NCBI GenBank assembly: GCA_018398585.1
Contig: JAGTTD010000001.1
Span: 25,985,438 to 26,049,437, forward strand
Source of the DNA: Simmondsia chinensis
Lineage: Eukaryota; Streptophyta; Magnoliopsida; Caryophyllales; Simmondsiaceae
Direction: 5' to 3'
DNA length: 64,000 nucleotides
The notes beneath the pieces were generated by a model. It was not told the origin of the DNA and did no database searches. It saw only the letters and a program-made list of their open reading frames with translations. Shown here piece by piece: positions 1 to 10,313 of this stretch. A program made the position numbers and the translations under genes. Within the stretch, counting starts at the first letter, position 1; each line of letters begins with the position of its first letter.

Positions 1-598
1 CCCTGTAGTTCGGGAATCAACTGAGGATGAGGAGGAATACTCTCCTCCCAGCATTAACTTAGTGGAACCATTAGATCGCATCAACCTTAGATGGTCTAAC
101 ATTGAAAATGCAGTCCACGAAGAAGACATCCCCTAGCCTATGGAGGAATCTCAAACTTCAGAGGTTGGTCATAGCAAACAACTTCAAGAATCAGACATGC
201 CAACTAACACTACCTCACAACAAAAAAGAGAGGATACATCCATGGTCTATAGCCAGGAGAAAGAGGAACTAAGGGATCCAGATTCAATTTGGGATGTTGC
301 TTGAAAAGGTCAACATCAAAACTGCCCTACTCTTCCCCCTACAATTCCTGGCAGCCGATACCTAAGAAGGTCTCGAGGGTGATGTCATAGCATTAGATGA
401 GGAGCCTCAAGTCGAGCTCGTGGCTGAAGCAGCAGCCACTAAAGGCACACTTAACCCCCTATCTTTTACAGTTAATGCTATAACATCCAAATTGCCTGAT
501 GATCCACTTAACATAATGAGGATAATGTTTGATGGGCCCAATACCACTAATAAACACATCAATCCGTTATATAATAAGGCTAAATTCGATGGCATTCT
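1..598 (+). pseudogene. Tat-type gypsy T1, gag-protease spacer and protease start (left part)
   Basis: Left remnant of a Ty3/gypsy polyprotein. One frame (from base 3) reads an acidic stretch followed by EPLDRINLRW, then stops near 135 and 300; the same frame reopens at 420 and runs to 598 with IMRIMFDGPN and KAKFDGI. These are typical of the region just before the aspartic protease in Tat-lineage elements (family knowledge). At 598 the frame is cut by copia C1 and resumes in phase at 15761 with the protease core, so the two parts are one gene. The left edge lies outside the window. Two or more stops make it non-functional. Tat assignment is an inference from these motifs and the right-hand part. 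Confidence 0.75.
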
Positions 599-2850
599 TG
601 TTTGGAAAAAAGTAAATTTTCTGGGAAAAATAAACTCTGATGCCGATCGTTGGGTTCACTGTTCTGAACTATGGTCACAACAAAAGGTACCTATTAGAGC
701 ACTTAGAATAGGAGACTGTTCTCTTTACCTAAGCCCTCGGTCCGAGAGTCACGTTTCGTGACACCTCATGTGCGAGAGCTCCCGGGAATAGGGTTATCTC
801 TAAAAATCCCTTTGCTCTAATACCAGTTGTTAGGACGAATTTCAAAAAAATTCTCCCAAAAGTTTACGCAGCGGAAGGGGCTTAGAATTCATAATTCTAA
901 ACCAAGGGTTGATTTAAAATTCCTAATTTTAAATCTGCATATTTAAATTCATAATTTAAACATACAGATCTAAATTATTAATTTAGATCTACAGGCCTTT
1001 TACTCTAATACATTCATAACAATACATAAATTTAAACAGTCATAATAATGAATATTATAAATAAATAGAAAAGTAAACCTAAGGAAGAAGGAAATAAAAA
1101 CATACCTGGAATTGCTTCAATAATAAAGAATACCAAGAAAATTGAGACCCCGCAATCTTCTACGCAATGACCTTAAACTACCCAGAGGGTGGGCTCTGAA
1201 AAACATTAAACCGAGGAAATAAAAATGTCAATGGAAATTTTTCTCTCCAATTAGGTCTTCGAAACAATTTTCAGAAACCTAAAAATTTAATTTCGATTTT
1301 TAGTGCCAAACTAATGAAATAGGGGCCTTTATTTATAGTAGACTATCGGAGTGAAAAAATAGTTGAAAATCAATGTGGGATTCGCTGGAATTAAAAATCA
1401 GTTCAAAACAAAGCGCATCATTTAACTCAAAAAAGCAACAAAACGTCGCGTTTCACTTGGGAGCAAAAGACGTGTGTTTGGGCCTATGAGGAGCTGACAC
1501 GTGGAGGCTTCTGATTCGTCCCTGAGAGGGGACGCGGATAGCCCCTTGGGACATCCTAGCGTGCGACACCTATTCGTCAGATCTGAAAGCCACGGATTAA
1601 GACCTGATATTGCGCGATTTGGGTCTTTTTTTTTTTTTTTACTTTGTTTCCCACATGTAAGAATTCATCTTATGATTTTAATTTTCAAAAATTATTTTAT
1701 TTTATAATTTTCAATTTTATTCATCTCTTGAATAATGTTTGGCAAAATCAAATTTATTCGTCTTATGGATAAATAATTCATCTCATGAATTCTTTAATAT
1801 TTTTTCAATGGCAATAAATATAGAGGATTGCGTAGGGGCCTCGAGGGCAATTTGAATCAAGCTCCAAATGGGTCAAATTAATCATCACATGAAATAATTT
1901 AATTACCGTTTAATGAGAATTAATTCTACTAAATAAATCTCACTGCACTCCACACTTAAACCATTTAGTTGATATCTCCCTAATAGATTGTATTGATGAC
2001 AATGACCCTCCACTAGATGTCTTGACAAAGGATAAATATAACTACTACCATTATCCTTCTCACAGCTTCTCCATTAGTTACCGACTCGCCCTTCACTGAA
2101 TAATTCATTTACACTTGAATAAATTCATAATATAAATTCTAAATGTCAAACACTTGGAATACTTTGGCTAAAGTTTTCGAACTATTCAAATATTTGCGAA
2201 TCAACTAAGGGGACATCTATATCTCATAAGAGACTGTAGATTCCCTATCGAATACTTGATCCTTGTCACACTTCATACTGCTACCCAGTGTACGTGGGAA
2301 TTCAGTCATGTGTTTAGACCTTACTTATAGCACACTAAAATAACTAACGCTCCAGGCAAAAGTCCAGAACACCCTCAGGATTTAGAGTCGTCATTCAAAC
2401 AGTACAACGTGAATCACTCATCTCCGATAGTAGTCTAAAAATAAGTAACCCACATGGTCCAACTCAGTGTGTTGATCTTATTAAACACACGAACCCAACA
2501 CTTTCGAATCTCCATCCACATGACCAAGACAAGTCATCTAAAGTGTAACGTTACAATCTTAGCATGCAAGTGGTCCAAACTTGTCTTCAACCACTAGCCT
2601 TTCAAACAAGAATCCATACCATTTGTTCCAAGTCTACCGGTGGCTAAGTCTCATAAAGCACTTAGAACAAACAGGTAAATTGTAGTCAGAGGACTACACC
2701 CATCTCATGGATGTCTCCTAAAAGAAAATCACATGCAGTATAAATGCTGCTTACACAAATTTAACGTGGAAACGACTGGAACTTCAATTTTAGTTATTAA
2801 TAAAATAATATATCAAGAATAAATCTGAATTTAGGACACTGTTCCTTACA
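599..2850 (-). repeat. C1 3' LTR (low-coordinate copy)
   Basis: 2252-bp LTR. Starts TGTTTGGAAAA and ends GGACACTGTTCCTTACA; it aligns along its length with the split copy at 7871-8370 and 13909-15760, with many substitutions between them, so the insertion is old. It is AT-rich and full of short inverted repeats (882-990; also AATTCATctcATGAATT at 1775-1791). Open frames such as 1501-1707 have no recognisable domains and are regarded as chance. Confidence 0.9.
882..990. repeat. Row of four perfect short hairpins in the C1 LTR
   Basis: Four consecutive inverted repeats, each with a three-base loop: TTAGAATTcatAATTCTAA (882-900), a 25-base one at 911-935 with stem GATTTAAAATT and loop cct, ATTTAAATTcatAATTTAAA at 941-960, and stem AGATCTAAATT with loop att at 966-990. 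Decayed copies lie in the other LTR at about 8155-8270. Function unknown. Confidence 0.85.
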
Positions 2851-2866
2851 ATTTTCCACTTGTCCT
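2851..2866 (-). other. C1 polypurine tract
   Basis: On the minus strand the bases directly upstream of the 3' LTR read AGGACAAGTGGAAAAT, purine-rich and abutting the LTR start. This is the expected place of the plus-strand primer of copia reverse transcription. Confidence 0.6.
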
Positions 2867-2938
2867 AAATCCAGTTTATGACAAGCTTTATACCCATCTC
2901 TTTTGTGTATGATCCAAAAGTCTACTAGGTTAATTATT

Positions 2939-3549
2939 ATTGTTATTTTTTTTTGGTAATTCAGTGAAATATATAGAAAAGAAAGAAATTTTTTATACAA
3001 GCCACAAGGGGCATACCCCAGGACATAGCCGAAGCCTACGAAAAAGAACTAACAACAAAGAATAGTTCAAACATCAAACCAAGAAATACAAGAAAACAAA
3101 GAGGGGAAATTAAGACTCAAAGCCCCACTGTTCAAGCAAATCCGCATGGCGATGAGCTCCTCTGAATGAGGGAGCCGCAAGAAGGCGGCTCCTGACTAAA
3201 CCCGTAATCTCCTCTCGCACGACCGCAGCCAATCTGGTTTGAGAGCGATGCACCCGAAGGTTCTGCTCATACCAGATAGAGTACACTGTCGCTGAGAAGC
3301 AGATTCGAGCAATGATGGTGCCAATCTCTCAACCCCTGAGGTGCAGAGAAGCCCAAGTGACGAGATCATCCCAAGGAAGGGTAGGACAAGCAACAGCTGT
3401 ACGTGGGACAATGGAACTCCAGATCGATGCAGAAAAATCACAAGCAAAGAAAAGGTGCTCATGGTCTCACCAGCTCGGCCACAGAGGACACAAGCACCCT
3501 GAACTCCAAGTGCTCCAAAACGCAAAATACGGTCTCTAGTCCAAAGGAG
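2939..3549 (-). mobile_element. 5'-truncated LINE (L1-type) insertion
   Basis: A minus-strand fragment ends in a poly(A) run (plus-strand T run at 2946-2954) and is flanked by TAATTATT at 2931-2938 and 3550-3557, a likely target-site duplication. It encodes the C-terminal cysteine motif seen in plant LINE reverse-transcriptase proteins (see next entry) and a 3' untranslated tail. Poly(A), variable-length duplication and 5' truncation are the hallmarks of target-primed reverse transcription. It interrupts C1 between RT and 3' LTR, so it is younger than C1. Confidence 0.75.
3196..3525 (-). pseudogene. LINE RT protein, C-terminal zinc-binding region (fragment)
   Basis: The minus-strand frame reads about 109 residues containing GACVLCGRAGETMSTF near the start, matching the CxxC...ET..H pattern of the zf-RVT region that follows RT in plant non-LTR retrotransposons; the usual second half (HLFF.C) is degraded. 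No RT or endonuclease domain remains because the copy is 5'-truncated. The plus-strand frame at 3312-3539 is its shadow. Family assignment rests on this one motif plus the poly(A) tail. Confidence 0.6.
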
Positions 3550-3589
3550 TAATTATTCTATCTGAACCAACATGCCCTTTATGTAGCTT

Positions 3590-4530
3590 CTAAAGCTACA
3601 ACATATTTAGCCTCTATGGTCAAGTTAGCAATATAATACTGCTTGACATTCCTCCCACTAATGGCTCCTACTCCAAGGGGTCAAGACATGCTCGGACGTC
3701 GTATGTCTAGCATCTCTATCTAACTGGAAGTCGAAATTCGTATAGCCTGCTGGAATGTGCTCACCAAGTCCTTACAGCTGATAACACCCCTACATCATTC
3801 CCAATGAGTAGTATATCGTCAACGTACAATACTAAGAAAGTCACTGCTTTCTCTTAATGTCATTTGTACATGGATGGTTTGTCAACCAATTGCTTAAAAC
3901 CATAAGACTTAATCGCTTCATTGAATCTAATATTCGATGAGCATGATGCTTGCTTCAGTCCATGCATGGACTTCTTCAGTTTGCACACCATATGCTCCTA
4001 ATTTTTGACAATGAAACTGCCTGGTTGCACCATATAGATGTCTTCTTCAAGAAAACTATTCAAAAAAAGTCGTTTTGACTACCATTTGCCAAATCTTATG
4101 ATGAACTGCAATGGATAGGAGTATCCTTATGGACTTTAGCATGGCTACTGGTGAGAAGGCCTCATCACAATGAATTCCTTTCTTTTTTTAGCAACCCATC
4201 TTGCCTTGAAGGTCTCTACCTTCTTTTCCACTCCTCTTTTCCTCTTGTAGATCCATTCACATCCAATGGGCTTAATGCCAACAGGTGCCTCTACAAGATT
4301 CCAGACATGATTAAAATACATAGATCCTAACTCAGATTTCATTGCTAAGACCTATTTGTCAGCATCCCGTCTTTAATTGCCTCATTGTAGTTGAGAGGAT
4401 CAAATTCAATGTCACGGTCAACCATTAAGGCTCCTGCCATGAGCCTGTTAGGTCCCCTGACAATCCTCAAAGTACACCTAGGCTCTCATGTACTTAGAAC
4501 ACTCTCAACCTTAATAGTAGGTGCATCTAA
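3590..4530 (-). pseudogene. C1 copia reverse transcriptase (broken)
   Basis: From high to low coordinates the minus strand shows the copia linker (STREPRC...GPNRL at about 4500, then EFDPLNYNEAI), the RT start MYFNHVWNLVEAPVGIKPIG followed by WIYKRKRG and ETFKARWVAK (4330-4190), VCKLKKSMHGLKQAS near 3990, and the catalytic box LYVDDILLIG at about 3840-3800. Stops and shifts separate these blocks, but the YVDD aspartates themselves are intact. The remaining RT and RNase H are lost before the LINE insertion. Role: would copy the element RNA into DNA in the virus-like particle. Confidence 0.8.
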
Positions 4531-4858
4531 TGCATCCACTGTATGCCGAGTTGTGTCTAGCTATTTAGAATTAGCATCATTTTCTTTTAAATCATGTAAC
4601 ACTTCTCTGTTTTTCTCTTTTGAAGTTTACTTGCAAAATCCTTCTCTAAATATTTTGCACGTTCATTTACAAAAACCTTCTGATCAAAAGAACTGTAGAA
4701 AAGACTGTCCTTGTTCTTTTTATCTGCAACACCATTTTGCTGCAGAGTACCCAGAGCAAAAAGCTGAGATATTATGTCATTTGCAGTTAAGAAATCTAGA
4801 AACTCACCTAAAAAATATTCACCATCTCGATCTGATCAAAGTGACTTGACTTATTTAC

Positions 4859-5317
4859 CTAATAGCTTTTAAACTTCAACTTTCTACTCTTTGAATTTTT
4901 CGAAAAGACATCCGACTTAAGTCTCATTAAGCAAGCATATTCATGCGTTAAGTAATCATCACTAAATGTGATTAAGTACTCATACCCACCTCTTGCCAGA
5001 ACATGCATTGATCCACATATATTTATGTGAACCAACTCAAGCAAGTCACAAACCCTGTTGCCTTTACTCTTAAAGACGGACTTGGTCTTCTTTATTTCTA
5101 TGCAGGATTTGCAGACTAGTAATGACCTTAAGTCCAAAGCCTCTATCAGTCCATCTTTTACCAGTCTTTGGATCCTGTTTGAATTGGTGTGACCTAAACG
5201 TTGGTGCGAGATGTCGGCATTATCACTTTCAAGGTGTTTTCTTTTAGGAGATCGAACAAGTGAGCTTGTGTTTGATTCTTTTAAACAAATACCAAAGTTT
5301 TGATAAGGAAATAACAT
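4859..5317 (-). pseudogene. C1 copia GAG-pre-integrase and integrase N-terminal part (broken)
   Basis: 152 codons on the minus strand. HQRLGHTNSNRIQRLVKDG followed by LVCKSCIEIKKTK is the HHCC zinc module that precedes copia integrase (LGH...CxxC). It is followed by LLELVHINICGSMHVLARGG and YLITFSDDYLTHEYACLMR, the first part of the DDE core; the usual D of HTDICGP reads as N here (VHINICG) and the second D of FTDDYS is shifted to FSDDYL. The rest of the core (second D, E) is not recognisable in 4640-4858. No start codon of its own; it is part of the polyprotein. Confidence 0.8.
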
Positions 5318-5469
5318 GAATAAGCAATTTATTCATGTACATTAGTAAATAAGCATTTTATTTCTTGCATTAAAATCTTCATTATAAAAATCGCATGAAT
5401 AACAATTATTCATTAAATGAAATACAGAAATAAAATTCATGTACAGCGCAAGTTTAAATAAACAATCCT

Positions 5470-5870
5470 TTAAACTCTATCACTAAAATCTAAGCTAAAA
5501 TTTCCTACACTTAAGACCACTATTATTGTACTGTTCCTGACTATCAGGTATAACTCTCCATCATGCATCCTCTTGGTTAACCTGAGTCCCCATAACATAT
5601 TATAGATATAGGCAATTGAACCCGAGTTCACACAAAAAGAGCTTGGTGGATTCTCAACTACGCATGACTCAACTAAGTGAGATATCAACATATCTTCACC
5701 AGATAGCTCAGCCATCTTTGTAGGAAGAGTAGCTATGTACTTAGAGTAGGTCCTCCTCAAGTGGCATAGTTTTCTTACAAAATAAACCTTTTTCTTTTGC
5801 TGACTTTCTCATGGACTTGGTTGCTACAATAGCAACCTTGCCCTTTCCATTCTTTCTAGTAGATCCCTTG
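5470..5870 (-). pseudogene. C1 copia Gag tail and aspartic protease (broken)
   Basis: The minus-strand frame 5760-5470 reads FCVNSGSIAYIYNMLWGLRL and DGELYLIVRNSTIIV, matching copia protease where WIIDSGATNHVC and the DGE...VGNG strand are expected. The catalytic DSG reads NSG here, so it would be inactive. Upstream (5870-5760) lysine-rich codons resemble the end of Gag. No CCHC knuckle is left. Role in an intact element: cleaves the Gag-Pol polyprotein. Confidence 0.65.
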
Positions 5871-5879
5871 TGAGTAATA

Positions 5880-6539
5880 ACTAAGTCTAACTTATTTTAC
5901 AAGAAAAAGTGATTTGGTCCATTGAGTACATTATGCGTTAGAAATCAAGTGAAGTTCATCAGTCATATCCATTTCAAAATACTGTAAATGCATTCATTTG
6001 TGTAACTGTCTAACAAGAATCATATATAATGTTGTGATAACTATTCTTTCAATTTAGCATACACAATAAGTCAGAAATCCACCAAACTGTACTATCATGC
6101 ATAAAATGATGACCCAAACACACCACTCCTTGCTCCTCGGCAGCGGGGTCGCACGAAGCTAGTCCGAGTGAGAACCATTCTCAATTAACCTATTTTTTCT
6201 TACTAAACATGATTAACTCACCACTGTATCTTATTCTCTAACATGACACAACAGAGCTCCTCGGGGAGGCTAATGCATCACACAAGTCAACTGTAAACCA
6301 TTATCTAAACCTCCATACAAATACATGTAATACTCCACGGCAGCGTGGTCGCATCGCCTCTTTCCACTTTGGTTTATCCCAATAGAAGTCTAACCATGTA
6401 ATATGCAAATAGACATCCTTCGCAAGAAGGTCTATCGGTCTACTATACTGCTAGACCGGTAATGGAAACCATGAGGTTACAACAATTGAAACCTCGCTCC
6501 CACTTTATTTTTATAACCAATGGTTTTTAATTAACTTGC
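5880..6539. other. C1 internal non-coding stretch where gag is expected
   Basis: No coding block is recognisable on either strand. Three GC-richer patches with related wording lie at about 6130 (CTCCTCGGCAGCGGGGTCGC), 6256 (CTCCTCGGGGAGGC) and 6333 (CTCCACGGCAGCGTGGTCGC). They look like decayed repeats of one motif. Gag is either deleted or was never here; I cannot tell which. Confidence 0.5.
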
Positions 6540-7060
6540 ATTTATAACCGGGATTATCTCATAATCCCTTTTGGAATCTAATTCTAAAAATTGACCAAAA
6601 TTAATAAATTAATTTATATCAAAAATATTATCATTTTACCACATTGATTATCTCACAATCTTACTTTAGAATCGCATTCTAAAACCAATCAATAAAATTA
6701 ATTAATTAATTTTAATTAAAACAATGCCCACATCTAATTTAGATTATCACATAATCTACTTTTCAAAATATAATTCCAAAATTAAATTAAAAAAATTTTA
6801 TTTAAAATCAGTAGCGATTTTGTGCTTAGACTATCTCATAGTCTATTTTTAGAATCTCATTCTAAAAATTAAACAAGCTTTAGACTATCTCATAGTCTGT
6901 TTTAGGATCTTATTCAAAAAATTAAAAAGCTTAGACTATCTTATACTCTTTTTTAGAATCTTATTTTAAAAATAATTTAAAATAACTTTTATTTAAGATT
7001 CAGAAATTCACAACTTAGATTATCTCATAATCTAATTTGGAATCATATTCTAAAACAAAA
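6540..7060. repeat. Hairpin array 1 in C1 leader (about 7 units)
   Basis: Seven diverged units spaced about 50-96 bp. Each has a core hairpin of the GATTATctcATAATC type (6552-6566, 6646-6660, 6742-6756, about 6828-6844, 6881-6897, 6932-6946, 7016-7032), usually followed by a second hairpin of the TTTAGAATctcATTCTAAA type. Compensating changes are seen (AGACTATctcATAGTCT in units 4 and 5). No ORF crosses the array. Confidence 0.85.
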
Positions 7061-7194
7061 ATTAATTAATAAAATAATTAATTTAATTATTATGTAAACT
7101 ATTATTGACGTCCACTCGTCCCAATAATAAATGAACTTTTTTTTTAATTTGATGTCTGCCCCCTTTTTTTAAATTAAATATTTTTAAAAGATAA

Positions 7195-7430
7195 TTGAAT
7201 CTAATCTCATTAGATCAATTTTACCCAATTTTATAAAATTGATTGAATCTAATTCCATTAGAACAACTTTATCAAATTTTGTTAAAAATTTGAATCTAAT
7301 CTTGTTAGATCAATTTTATCCAATTTCATAAAAATTAATTGAATCTAATCTCATTAGATCAATTTTATTCTATTTCATAAAATTTAATTGAATTTAATCT
7401 CATCAGATCAATTTTATTCGATTTCTTAAA
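7195..7430. repeat. Hairpin array 2 in C1 leader (5 units, 47-49 bp)
   Basis: Five tandem units with cores TCTAATctcATTAGA or variants at about 7200, 7248, 7295, 7344 and 7393, giving a period of 47-49 bp. Between cores each unit carries TCAATTTTA followed by an A/T-rich CCAATTT-type block. The core is again an inverted repeat with a three-base loop. Confidence 0.85.
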
Positions 7431-7479
7431 TCGTGACTGAGAGCATACAATCTCATTATACGAACAACGTAATCACTAA

Positions 7480-7745
7480 TTATTAACAATTTAAATAATT
7501 TAAATCAACCATTTTGTAAATCCACGATTAATTCATTAATGATTTAAACAATTTAAATCATCACTATAAACAGCATAGTTAATTATTAAATCTTTTAACC
7601 GATTTAAATAATTTAAATCGATACTTCAAAAAATCTTGTTAATTATTAACTTCTTTACTGATTTAAACAATTTAAATCAATACAGTAAAAGAAACAATCT
7701 AATTAGCAATTAATGCTTCAATGATTAAACAATTTAAATCGCTAA
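7480..7745. repeat. Hairpin array 3 in C1 leader (5 units, 53-62 bp)
   Basis: Five units each centred on an inverted repeat of the GATTTAAAtaATTTAAATC or GATTTAAAcaATTTAAATC kind, at about 7488, 7541, 7601, 7660 and 7722. Unit length is 53-62 bp. It lies directly before the primer binding site of C1 (minus-strand sense: after it), so it would be in the untranslated leader. Confidence 0.85.
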
Positions 7746-7856
7746 TTCAAACAAACTTTTCTTCTTAATAAAATCACTATTTTATTATATTACAGATCTA
7801 TTTATTTCAGTATTGTTATGCCTATTTATGTATATTATAAATGTAATCAGAGACTG

Positions 7857-7868
7857 GCTCTGATACCA
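7857..7868 (-). other. C1 primer binding site (initiator Met tRNA)
   Basis: The minus strand reads TGGTATCAGAGC, the standard match to the 3' end of plant initiator methionine tRNA, two bases inside the 5' LTR end at 7871. It fixes the orientation of C1. Confidence 0.92.
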
Positions 7869-7870
7869 AT

Positions 7871-8370
7871 TGTTGGGAAAAAAAGTGACTTTTGCAGGAA
7901 AATTAAACTCTAATGCTGATCGTTGGATTCACAGTTATGAACTATGGTCACAACAAAAGGCACCTGTTAGTGCACTTAGACTAGGAGACTCTTCTCTTTA
8001 CCTAAGCCCCAGATCAGAGAGTCACGCTTCATGGCATCTCACATGCGAGAGCTCCCGGGAATAGGATTATCTCTATAAATACCTTTGCTATAATACCGGT
8101 AGTTGGGACAAATTTCACAAAAATTCTCCCCAAAGTTTGCGCAGCAAAAGGGGTTTTAAATTTGTAATTCTAAACCAAGGGTTGATTCAAAATTCCTTAT
8201 TTTAAATCTACAGATTTAAATTCATAATTTAAATCTATAGATCTAAATTTTGAATTTAGATTTACAAGCATTTTACTCTAATACATTCATAACAATACAT
8301 AAACTTAAATAGACATAATAATGAATAATATAAATAAATAGAAAAGCAAAACTAAAAAAAGAAGGAAAAA
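7871..8370 (-). repeat. C1 5' LTR, part 1
   Basis: Starts TGTTGGGAAAA at the primer site and matches the low copy from 599 on. It runs to 8370, where chromovirus G1 begins. Its last 83 bases (8288-8370) are repeated on the far side of G1 at 13909-13991, so the junction is not a simple insertion. Confidence 0.88.
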
Positions 8371-8564
8371 TTACATTCCAATGTGTATAAATTGAGAGCT
8401 AAAAGTATAATTTGATCATCCAAAAAATTAATACAATCTTATTCCTAAGGGAAAATTCTGATTTCTCATCCTCTTCTCTATTGTTCTCATCTATTTCACT
8501 TCTTCTCTCATCTTTAACTCTCTTCTACAAGGTTAGACTTCCAAAATAATTTTGGAAGCCAACA
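8371..8564 (+). repeat. G1 5' LTR (truncated)
   Basis: Corresponds to bases 242-435 of the 3' LTR (13715-13908). Ends GGAAGCCAACA before the primer site. The end carries an inverted repeat CTTCCAAAA (8538-8546) / TTTTGGAAG (8550-8558). Confidence 0.9.
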
Positions 8565-8566
8565 AT

Positions 8567-8578
8567 TGGTATCAGAAC
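8567..8578 (+). other. G1 primer binding site
   Basis: TGGTATCAGAAC two bases after the 5' LTR end; one base off the usual TGGTATCAGAGC match to initiator Met tRNA. Confidence 0.88.
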
Positions 8579-8629
8579 TGGTTTTATCAATCAACAACAT
8601 TGATTAAGCTGGTAAAAACGCAAAGCAAA

Positions 8630-10130
8630 ATGGCCGATGGAGTTCGGACCAGATCAGGGGCTGGTGGTGTCGGTTCGAATGTAGATACTTCCAATGATCT
8701 TCGTGATCAAATAAAGCACATGGAAGCCAAGTTTGATCAATAATTTGCCGAACTTAAGCAGCAAAATGCTGAAAGTCGAAGCCAAACTAAAGGAATTCAG
8801 CAAATCTGGAAGTTATTGGTGGAGAAAGATGAAAACAAGGAAGATCGGCCGCAACAATTGGAGAAACGACTTGAAAATTTGCAAGACCAAATGAACAAGC
8901 AAAGAGAATCAAGTGTTGATGCCATTTTGAAGGTGGGTAGTCAGATCTTTCCTCAACCGAGATCTGATCAGCAGCAGACCGGTGCTGATCAAAACACTGC
9001 ACCAGCACAGGATCGGGGTAAAGCACCAGAAATTCAGACAAATGTTGGGCCATCTACCCACATCAAATCTGCTGAATCTCAGCCTATGCAACATGAGCTT
9101 GAGGTGGAAAGTCCAATTCGAGTCTCAAATCGTGAGACTAATCGATCTGCAGCAGCTCAAAATCCTTCAGACGGTCAGCCTCGGCAATCTGTTCTTCACC
9201 CAAATGCGGCAACTGAAGAGGTGGAACATGTTGTTCGACCACCGGAGAGACCTTTTCCGCAGAGAACCGAGACTAATGACAACACTCTTGGTGGTAGAAG
9301 TGGCTTGTACAGGCAGCCAAGGGTGGAAATCGACCCTTTCGATGGAAAGCAACCGGAGTCGTGGTTAAGGAGATGTGATCGGTTCTTCTTATACTACAAC
9401 ATACCGGAGGAGGAGAAGCTCCAGCTCGCAGCAGTATACTTACATGGAGATCTCGAGGTTTGGTACTACAGCTTGTTGAAATCCAAACCTAATCTTTCTT
9501 GGGGCCAATTCGTAGAAGAGATTTGTGAGCGATATGGAGAAGGAGAATCTACCGATGTTGTGGATAGCTTTAACAAGCTGGTCCAAACATCAACCATGAG
9601 AGAGTATATGCTCAGATTCGAGAATTTGAGAGCCAATTTGATGTCCGTTCCGACCATTGCTCCCGAAGATGCCGAATCCTATTATGTCTCGTGCTTTGTG
9701 AGTGGGCTTAAGCCTAGGATCAAAAACACGGTAAAAGCCATTGGTCCTAAGACTTTTTCAAGCGCACACAACAAGGCAAAGTTGATAGAGGCAACTCAAG
9801 TCCCTTTACATGACAAAGGGAAGCAGCTCGGTAGTAGACCGAGACACTTGCAGCAGCAGAACAAAAATTTCAGCAGCAAAAACAGTGACAGAATCTCAGC
9901 GAGGCTTTGTTTCCGTTGCAACCAGCCGTACCAGCCCCGACATAGGTGCAAATCACAAGCACTTATGTATGCAAAAGGACTCAGAGTCCCTGAAGAGGCT
10001 GACAGTACCGAATCAGATGCAGAATTGGAGGAAACCAAATGCATTTCGCAAGGAAACTCAAGCAATGATGAGGTCGAGATTTCCATGAAAGCTCTAACAG
10101 GAAGTGGAGCTCATAACACAATCCAAATCA
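8630..10130 (+). pseudogene. G1 gag (capsid and zinc knuckle)
   Basis: ATG at 8630 starts MADGVRTRSGAGG, the same beginning as G4 gag at 47913, which supports the start. A TAA stop at 8741-8743 interrupts it; the same frame then stays open to 10207. Order: coiled-coil-like N-terminal part with LEKRLENLQDQMNKQ, a Gln/Pro-rich linker, the gag core (QPRVEIDPFDGKQPESWLRR, then EVWYYSLLKSKPNLSW and ISGLKPRIKN-like VSGLKPRIKNTVKAIG), and a CCHC-type knuckle CFRCNQPYQPRHRC near 9907-9948. Role: forms the particle and binds the element RNA. Apart from the one stop the frame is well kept. Confidence 0.88.
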
Positions 10131-10313
10131 AGGACGGGCTGGGAAACACTCCATTATCATCCTCATTGATAGTGGAAGCACTCACGGTTTCGTTGACCCG
10201 AAGCTGATTAAGAAGGTCAAGCACGAAGTGACAAAAACACACCCGTTGGCGATCATGGTAGCTGATGGGAACTCTTTAACAACACAAAAAAATGCGTAGC
10301 CTTCCCTTGGTCT
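10131..10313 (+). pseudogene. G1 aspartic protease (frameshifted)
   Basis: The catalytic triplet is present: IDSGSTHGFVDPKL, Asp codon at 10168-10170, but in a frame shifted relative to gag, so translation from gag ends at 10207. Compared with G4, where protease continues in the gag frame, a small indel lies near 10140-10160. A second frame change in the A run near 10290 puts the next block (GGCDMVLRVDWM) into yet another frame. Confidence 0.85.

Noticed and set aside
4391..4849. Plus-strand frame of 152 codons
   Set aside because: Antisense shadow of the copia linker and integrase-RT region on the minus strand.
7857..7868. tRNA gene at primer sites (also 21617, 33144, 47841, 58639)
   Set aside because: Only the 12-18 bases complementary to the tRNA 3' end are present; no cloverleaf.
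8787..9053. Minus-strand frames over G1 gag
   Set aside because: Shadows of the gag frame.
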